Below are positions 14,423 through 17,823 of a stretch of 17,823 bases of DNA, in pieces. Both the position numbers and the translations under genes were made by a program. Numbering within the stretch: position 1 is the stretch's first letter; each line of letters starts with the position of its first letter. The notes beneath the pieces are model-generated. The model saw nothing but the letters and a program-made list of their open reading frames with translations, did no database searches and was not told where the DNA came from. The stretch comes from Legionellaceae bacterium UBA6148 (GTDB taxonomy: Bacteria > Pseudomonadota > Gammaproteobacteria > Legionellales > Legionellaceae), in assembly GCA_002423125.1 (NCBI GenBank), contig DIUW01000043.1:1-17823 (forward strand), given 5' to 3'.

Positions 14423-16484
14423 TTTATTATTTGAATTAGGAACAGAAGAATTGCCTTCAGGCGCGGTGTTGATGCTGGCTGAATCGCTAGCGAATCAACT
14501 GACTGCTTGTTTAGCAAGCGCTCATATTCGCCATGAAACGGTTCATTTTTTTGCGACACCACGGCGTCTTGCTGTATTGATTAAGGCCGTTGAAGAGACA
14601 CAAGCTGAGCAAGCTGTTTCACGGCGAGGGCCTGCTTTTGCCGCTGGGCAAGATAAAGAGGGTATGCCTACACCAGCATTGATTGGTTTTGCTAAATCAT
14701 GTGGAGTAACGGTGGATGCGTTAACCACGGTTGAAACGGATAAAGGCAAATGGTGGCTTTATGAGTGTGTTGCGCCAGGGGTTAAAACCAGTAATTTATT
14801 GCCCGGAATGATCAAAGAGGTGCTTGCGGCTTTACCTATTGCAAAGCCCATGCGTTGGGGTAATGGTGATACTGAGTTTGCTCGCCCAGTGCATTGGGCC
14901 GTATTGTTGTTGGGTGATGATGTTATTCCATGCGATTTATTGGGCGTACAAACGGGTCGTAAAAGTTATGGTCATCGATTCCATCATCCTGAAGCGATTG
15001 ATATCGCCAGTCCTGAGGCTTATGAATCGGCGCTACAAACCGCGTTTGTCATTGCCGACTTTGCTAAGCGACGCCAAATGATTATTGAACAAGTGCAGTC
15101 TTTAGCGACATCAATGGGTTTTATTGCTGAAATGCCACCGGCCTTGGTCGATGAAGTGACGTCTATCGTGGAGTGGCCTGTCGCACTGCTTGCTCATTTT
15201 GATAATCAATTTCTTGATGTTCCTTCTGAAGCGTTGATTGCGTCGATGCAATCGCATCAAAAATGCTTTGCATTGCGGAATAAAACAGGCGATTTAGTTC
15301 CGCATTTTATTACCGTTGCGAACATTAAAAGCACTCATCCTGAGCAGGTGATTGCAGGCAATGAGAAGGTCATGCGCGCACGTTTAAGTGATGCGGAGTT
15401 CTTTTATCAAAAAGATAAGCATCAAGCACTCAGTGACTACCGCGTGGGGACGGCGAAGGTTTTATTTCAGGCTAAATTAGGATCGCTGTTCGACAAGTCC
15501 GAGCGTTTGCAGACCCTGATGGGGCATTGGGTTGATCCGATACGATTGTCTCGAGAAGAAGCACTGCGAGCGGCTGAATTAAGTAAGTGTGATTTGATGA
15601 CCGGTATGGTCGGTGAATTTCCTGAATTGCAGGGATTAATGGGGTGTTATTATGCCCGCCATTCTGGTGAAGCAGATGCCGTTGCGGTGGCATTGAATGA
15701 GCAGTATATGCCACGCTTTGCGGCAGATAGTTTGCCGACATCGGATTTAGGAAGTGCTTTATCACTCGCCGATCGATTGGACACCTTAGTTGGAGCCTTT
15801 GCCATTGGTCAGAAGCCGACTGGTGTTAAAGATCCATTTAAATTACGACGTCATGCATTGGCTGTTATTCGATTGTTGATTCAAATGCCACATGCTCCGG
15901 CGCTTTCTGTTTTGATCGAACAATCATTACATGCATATGGCGATACGCTACATGCTGAGTCGGGTTCAATGGAAGCGCTTCGCTTGTTTATTTTAGAGCG
16001 ATTGTATGCCTATTACGAAAGTCAGACGATAACAGCGGATTTAGTGCAAGCAGTGCGAGCAAACCAAGAAGACGTGTTGTATGACATGAATCAACGTCTC
16101 AAGGCATTAAATATTTTTGTAAAGCGACAAGAGGCTCAGAGTCTTTCGGCTGCGTGTAAACGAGTTAATAATTTATTGAGTCATGCTGGAATGACACGGG
16201 ATTCTGCGGATGTTCAAGCGACGTTATTTCAGGAAACTGCTGAGCAGGAGTTGCTTCGATCCGTGGAGCATGTCGAATCGTTAGTATCTCCCTATTATGC
16301 AGCACATCAGTATGAGGAAATATTGACTCAATTGGCCAGCTTGCGTGAGCCGGTTGATGTTTTTTTTGAACAGGTTATGGTGATGGTGGATGATGAAGTA
16401 CAGAGAAATAATCGATTGAGTTTGTTAGCGCGATTACAATCATTGTTGCAGGGCGTGGCTGATATTTCATTGCTTGGAATGTAG
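14412..16484 (+). CDS. glyS: glycyl-tRNA synthetase beta subunit
   Basis: This 690-residue partner of GlyQ is needed for tRNA recognition and full activity. The start DLLFELGTEELPSG is the family N-terminus. HFFATPRRLAV, RRGPAF, PMRWGNGDTEFARPVHW, GYRF-like SYGHRFHHP, and MQSHQKCFAL follow, and the C-terminal half contains the HD-type and anticodon-binding regions (DRLDTLVGAFAIGQKPTGVKDPFKLRR). The length is nearly the same as E. coli GlyS (689). Two consecutive ATG codons (14412, 14415) could start it; both lie within the end of glyQ, so the subunits are translationally coupled. rsmJ starts 3 bases after the stop. Confidence 0.97.
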   Translation: MMHDLLFELGTEELPSGAVLMLAESLANQLTACLASAHIRHETVHFFATPRRLAVLIKAVEETQAEQAVSRRGPAFAAGQDKEGMPTPALIGFAKSCGVTVDALTTVETDKGKWWLYECVAPGVKTSNLLPGMIKEVLAALPIAKPMRWGNGDTEFARPVHWAVLLLGDDVIPCDLLGVQTGRKSYGHRFHHPEAIDIASPEAYESALQTAFVIADFAKRRQMIIEQVQSLATSMGFIAEMPPALVDEVTSIVEWPVALLAHFDNQFLDVPSEALIASMQSHQKCFALRNKTGDLVPHFITVANIKSTHPEQVIAGNEKVMRARLSDAEFFYQKDKHQALSDYRVGTAKVLFQAKLGSLFDKSERLQTLMGHWVDPIRLSREEALRAAELSKCDLMTGMVGEFPELQGLMGCYYARHSGEADAVAVALNEQYMPRFAADSLPTSDLGSALSLADRLDTLVGAFAIGQKPTGVKDPFKLRRHALAVIRLLIQMPHAPALSVLIEQSLHAYGDTLHAESGSMEALRLFILERLYAYYESQTITADLVQAVRANQEDVLYDMNQRLKALNIFVKRQEAQSLSAACKRVNNLLSHAGMTRDSADVQATLFQETAEQELLRSVEHVESLVSPYYAAHQYEEILTQLASLREPVDVFFEQVMVMVDDEVQRNNRLSLLARLQSLLQGVADISLLGM

Positions 16485-16487
16485 GGA

Positions 16488-17213
16488 ATGTGCTCTGCTT
16501 TTAATTCTAGTGTATTTGCGGTTGGTTTTGATGATGAAACCCTGCAATCTTCAGCAGAAGCGTTGGCGAGTCGATTGCATCTGCCCATTGATCAGCAACG
16601 TTTTCCGCGCTTATCGGTAACAGCCGACAAGCTTGTTTTATTAGTTCAAGGTTACGCTCCGTTGTATGCTGATTTTAACTCGAAAACAGTGCAGCGGCGG
16701 CGAGAGGCGGGTAAAACACAAGGACTCATTCGTGCTTGTCGTCCTCAAACCGGCTTGCGTATTCTTGATGCGACGGCTGGTTGGGGGCGAGATGCTGCGC
16801 TTTTGGCGAGTTTTGGCGCGGATGTTGTGATGCTTGAGCGCCAACCGGTTATGGCGGCGCTTTTGGCAGACGGCTTGGTTCGAATGCAGAATAGCAATTT
16901 AAAATTGTCATTGATATGCGCTGATGCAGTTGATTATTTACAGTGTTTAGCGATGACTGATCGTCCTGATGTTATTTATATCGATCCAATGCACCCTGTT
17001 CGGCAAAAATCAGCACTGGTTAAAAAAGACATGCAGATCTTGCAACAATTGATTGGTGCCGATGATGATGCGCCTATCCTTCTCCAACACGCGCTTTGTA
17101 CAGCTCGTCAACGGGTTGTGATCAAGTGGCCTCAACGTCTACCGCCGTTATTATCTCCGAATCATAGTATCCAAGGAAAAACGGTTCGATTCGATGTTTA
17201 CTGTAACGGATAA
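16488..17213 (+). CDS. rsmJ: 16S rRNA (guanine-1516-N2)-methyltransferase RsmJ
   Basis: This 241-residue SAM-dependent methyltransferase (YhiQ family; E. coli 250 residues) modifies G1516 of 16S rRNA in the small subunit. The SAM-binding motif is LRILDATAGWGRDA (about 91-104), the acidic motif II follows in VVMLERQP, and the active-site motif is YIDPMHP (the DPM[FY]P signature of the family). SALVKKDMQ is also diagnostic. The start ATG is 3 bases after the glyS stop, so it is probably the last gene of the glyQ-glyS-rsmJ unit. Confidence 0.94.
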   Translation: MCSAFNSSVFAVGFDDETLQSSAEALASRLHLPIDQQRFPRLSVTADKLVLLVQGYAPLYADFNSKTVQRRREAGKTQGLIRACRPQTGLRILDATAGWGRDAALLASFGADVVMLERQPVMAALLADGLVRMQNSNLKLSLICADAVDYLQCLAMTDRPDVIYIDPMHPVRQKSALVKKDMQILQQLIGADDDAPILLQHALCTARQRVVIKWPQRLPPLLSPNHSIQGKTVRFDVYCNG

Positions 17214-17272
17214 TGCTCAAAAAATTCCACTGTCATCAGTAAATTAATTCTGCTATCTTAAATTCTTGGACG

Positions 17273-17336
17273 ATACTTCGCGCGGTCATAATTTGTGGTT
17301 TTTTGACGACGTTATTTTTGTGCACGCGCGAAGTAT
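17273..17336. promoter_or_regulatory. perfect 12-bp dyad spanning the promoter of the PA3496-family gene
   Basis: ATACTTCGCGCG (17273-17284) and CGCGCGAAGTAT (17325-17336) are exact reverse complements 40 bases apart. The right arm fills the -35/-10 spacer of a TTGACG-N17-TATATA promoter. A paired regulator site with DNA looping, or a terminator-type hairpin for rsmJ, are both possible; the AT-rich loop and long spacing favour a regulatory site. Confidence 0.55.
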
Positions 17337-17341
17337 ATATA
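17313..17341 (+). promoter_or_regulatory. sigma70-type promoter for the PA3496-family gene
   Basis: TTGACG (17313-17318, 5/6) and TATATA (17336-17341) are 17 bases apart; TATATT two bases on is an alternative -10. The start would be near 17348, leaving a leader of only about 15 bases that consists mostly of the ribosome-binding site AGGAGGG (17351-17357). Confidence 0.55.
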
Positions 17342-17362
17342 TTTTTGCACAGGAGGGTAGCA

Positions 17363-17530
17363 ATGAGAGCTCCAATGTTTGATGTTGTCGATACGGAAAT
17401 TGAGGCAGGTAACGATTCCCGTGATTCAAATAAAAAAAATAGTTCCTCGTCCATTAAGCTTGAGCGACGCCGTCGTATTGAAGAGCTTAATGAGGAGCGT
17501 TTTATGCGCGATGAATGGGGTGACATGTAG
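17363..17530 (+). CDS. small PA3496-family putative envelope-integrity protein
   Basis: This 55-residue protein has a near-perfect ribosome-binding site, AGGAGGG, five bases before its ATG. The N-terminal half is acidic and polar (VVDTEIEAGNDSRDSN) with a run of Ser/Asn, and the C-terminal half is a charged helix, KLERRRRIEELNEERFMRDE. This arginine/glutamate helix after an acidic linker is the pattern of the PA3496 family of small gammaproteobacterial proteins, reported as linked to envelope integrity; the molecular role is unknown to me. There is no membrane segment or signal peptide. The open frame extends upstream to 17303, but that extension would cross the promoter. Confidence 0.72.
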   Translation: MRAPMFDVVDTEIEAGNDSRDSNKKNSSSSIKLERRRRIEELNEERFMRDEWGDM

Positions 17531-17554
17531 AAACATGATCATGATGGCAAGGTT

Positions 17555-17718
17555 TATACCCATCGGAAATGAAGATACTGGATTTGGTCTATCGCTTTTT
17601 CCGTCCATTGCTTCTAAAAAAATTTGCAATAGGGCTGGCTATTACGCATCTTTTTAGAGGCAATGGACAAAAAAATCGAGTCGCCCAAAAACCAGTATCT
17701 TCACTTCCAATGGGTATA
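17555..17718. repeat. 164-bp near-palindromic MITE-like element with TACCCAT termini
   Basis: The two halves are inverted copies over almost the whole length. The outer 25 bases differ at three positions (TACCCAT..GGAA.TGAAG and ATACTGG are identical), the middle shares GTCCATTGC and TCTAAAAA, and the centre is AATAG-GGCTGG-CTATT. It carries no gene. TA flanks both TACCCAT ends, as expected for a TA target duplication of IS630/Tc1-type elements, but the palindrome makes this uncertain. A short relative is at 13433-13498. It separates the PA3496-family gene from the next coding start and would fold into a very long RNA hairpin if transcribed. Confidence 0.85.
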
Positions 17719-17735
17719 TACCAGATAGGCCTTGT

Positions 17736-17757
17736 CTGCTCTGAATTTTCAGAACAG
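17736..17757 (+). promoter_or_regulatory. 22-base imperfect dyad overlapping the ribosome-binding site of the last gene
   Basis: CTG-C-TCTGAA..TTCAGA-A-CAG is symmetric except for one mismatched pair and a 4-base loop. Its right end merges into AGGA (17756-17759), the presumed ribosome-binding site for the ATG at 17769. It could be an operator or an RNA hairpin that masks the site. Confidence 0.35.
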
Positions 17758-17768
17758 GAATTTACCTC

Positions 17769-17823
17769 ATGAATCCCCTCATTTATAAATTTATACTCGG
17801 ATCCGCAGTTTTTGGATGGCATC
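17769..17823 (+). CDS. 5' end of an unidentified gene, truncated by the window edge
   Basis: An ATG with AGGA nine bases upstream opens a frame that stays open to the end of the window (18 complete codons: MNPLIYKFILGSAVFGWH). The hydrophobic run after the first residues could be the start of a signal peptide or membrane segment. There is too little to assign a family. Confidence 0.45.
   Translation, partial: MNPLIYKFILGSAVFGWH

Noticed and set aside
17379..17822. Several open frames of 67-92 codons on both strands across the 164-bp element
   Set aside because: They arise from the palindrome, read through both arms, and lack ribosome-binding sites; only the PA3496-family frame and the frame from 17769 have start signals.
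1..17823. tRNA or rRNA genes, CRISPR array, prophage or transposase genes
   Set aside because: None was seen: no cloverleaf-like segments in the gaps, no regularly spaced direct repeats, and no transposase or phage motifs in any supported frame.

Overview
This 17.8 kb window is a chromosomal segment from a gammaproteobacterium, most likely of the order Legionellales (Legionella/Coxiella lineage). The reasons are the gene content and sequence character: a Com1-like (27 kDa outer-membrane/DsbA-family) protein, a two-gene glycyl-tRNA synthetase (glyQ-glyS), a YcaR-KdsB pair, an MlaA lipoprotein, moderately AT-rich DNA (low-40s % G+C by eye), and intergenic palindromic repeats. The assignment to order is inference; no rRNA marker is present.

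Layout. (1) 1-837: a lower-GC gene on + for an unrecognised protein with a possible papain-like His/Cys domain and a hydrophobic C-terminal part, behind a good sigma70 promoter. (2) 832-982: a large inverted-repeat element between convergent genes. (3) 984-2241, minus: a Rossmann/DUF2520 protein and an MCUR1/DUF1640-like coiled-coil membrane protein. (4) 2367-6224, plus: five genes that all overlap, fdxA - yoaA - tsaB - trm112/ycaR - kdsB, covering a 7Fe ferredoxin, an Fe-S helicase, tRNA t6A synthesis, a Trm112-type protein and CMP-Kdo synthesis. (5) 6277-10167, minus: a prolyl-iminopeptidase homologue that has lost its catalytic serine, a lipoprotein with an alpha/beta-hydrolase fold, a flavin-containing monooxygenase, then mlaA from its own promoter. 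(6) 10300-17213, plus: uvrD, a com1/dsbA-family protein, glyQ, glyS, rsmJ. (7) 17214-17823: a small PA3496-family gene under a promoter embedded in a perfect dyad, a 164-bp palindromic MITE-like element, and the start of a gene that runs off the window.

Most of the window is housekeeping: translation (tsaB, trm112, glyQS, rsmJ), DNA repair (yoaA, uvrD) and envelope (kdsB, mlaA, com1). No CRISPR array, tRNA, rRNA, prophage or transposase was found. The less ordinary material is the degenerate prolyl iminopeptidase, the effector-like first gene, a family of inverted-repeat elements with TACCCAT ends (full-length copy at 17555-17718, short copy at 13433-13498 just before glyQ, possible relic at 10229-10241 inside the uvrD/pip promoters), and several dyads that coincide with promoters or ribosome-binding sites.
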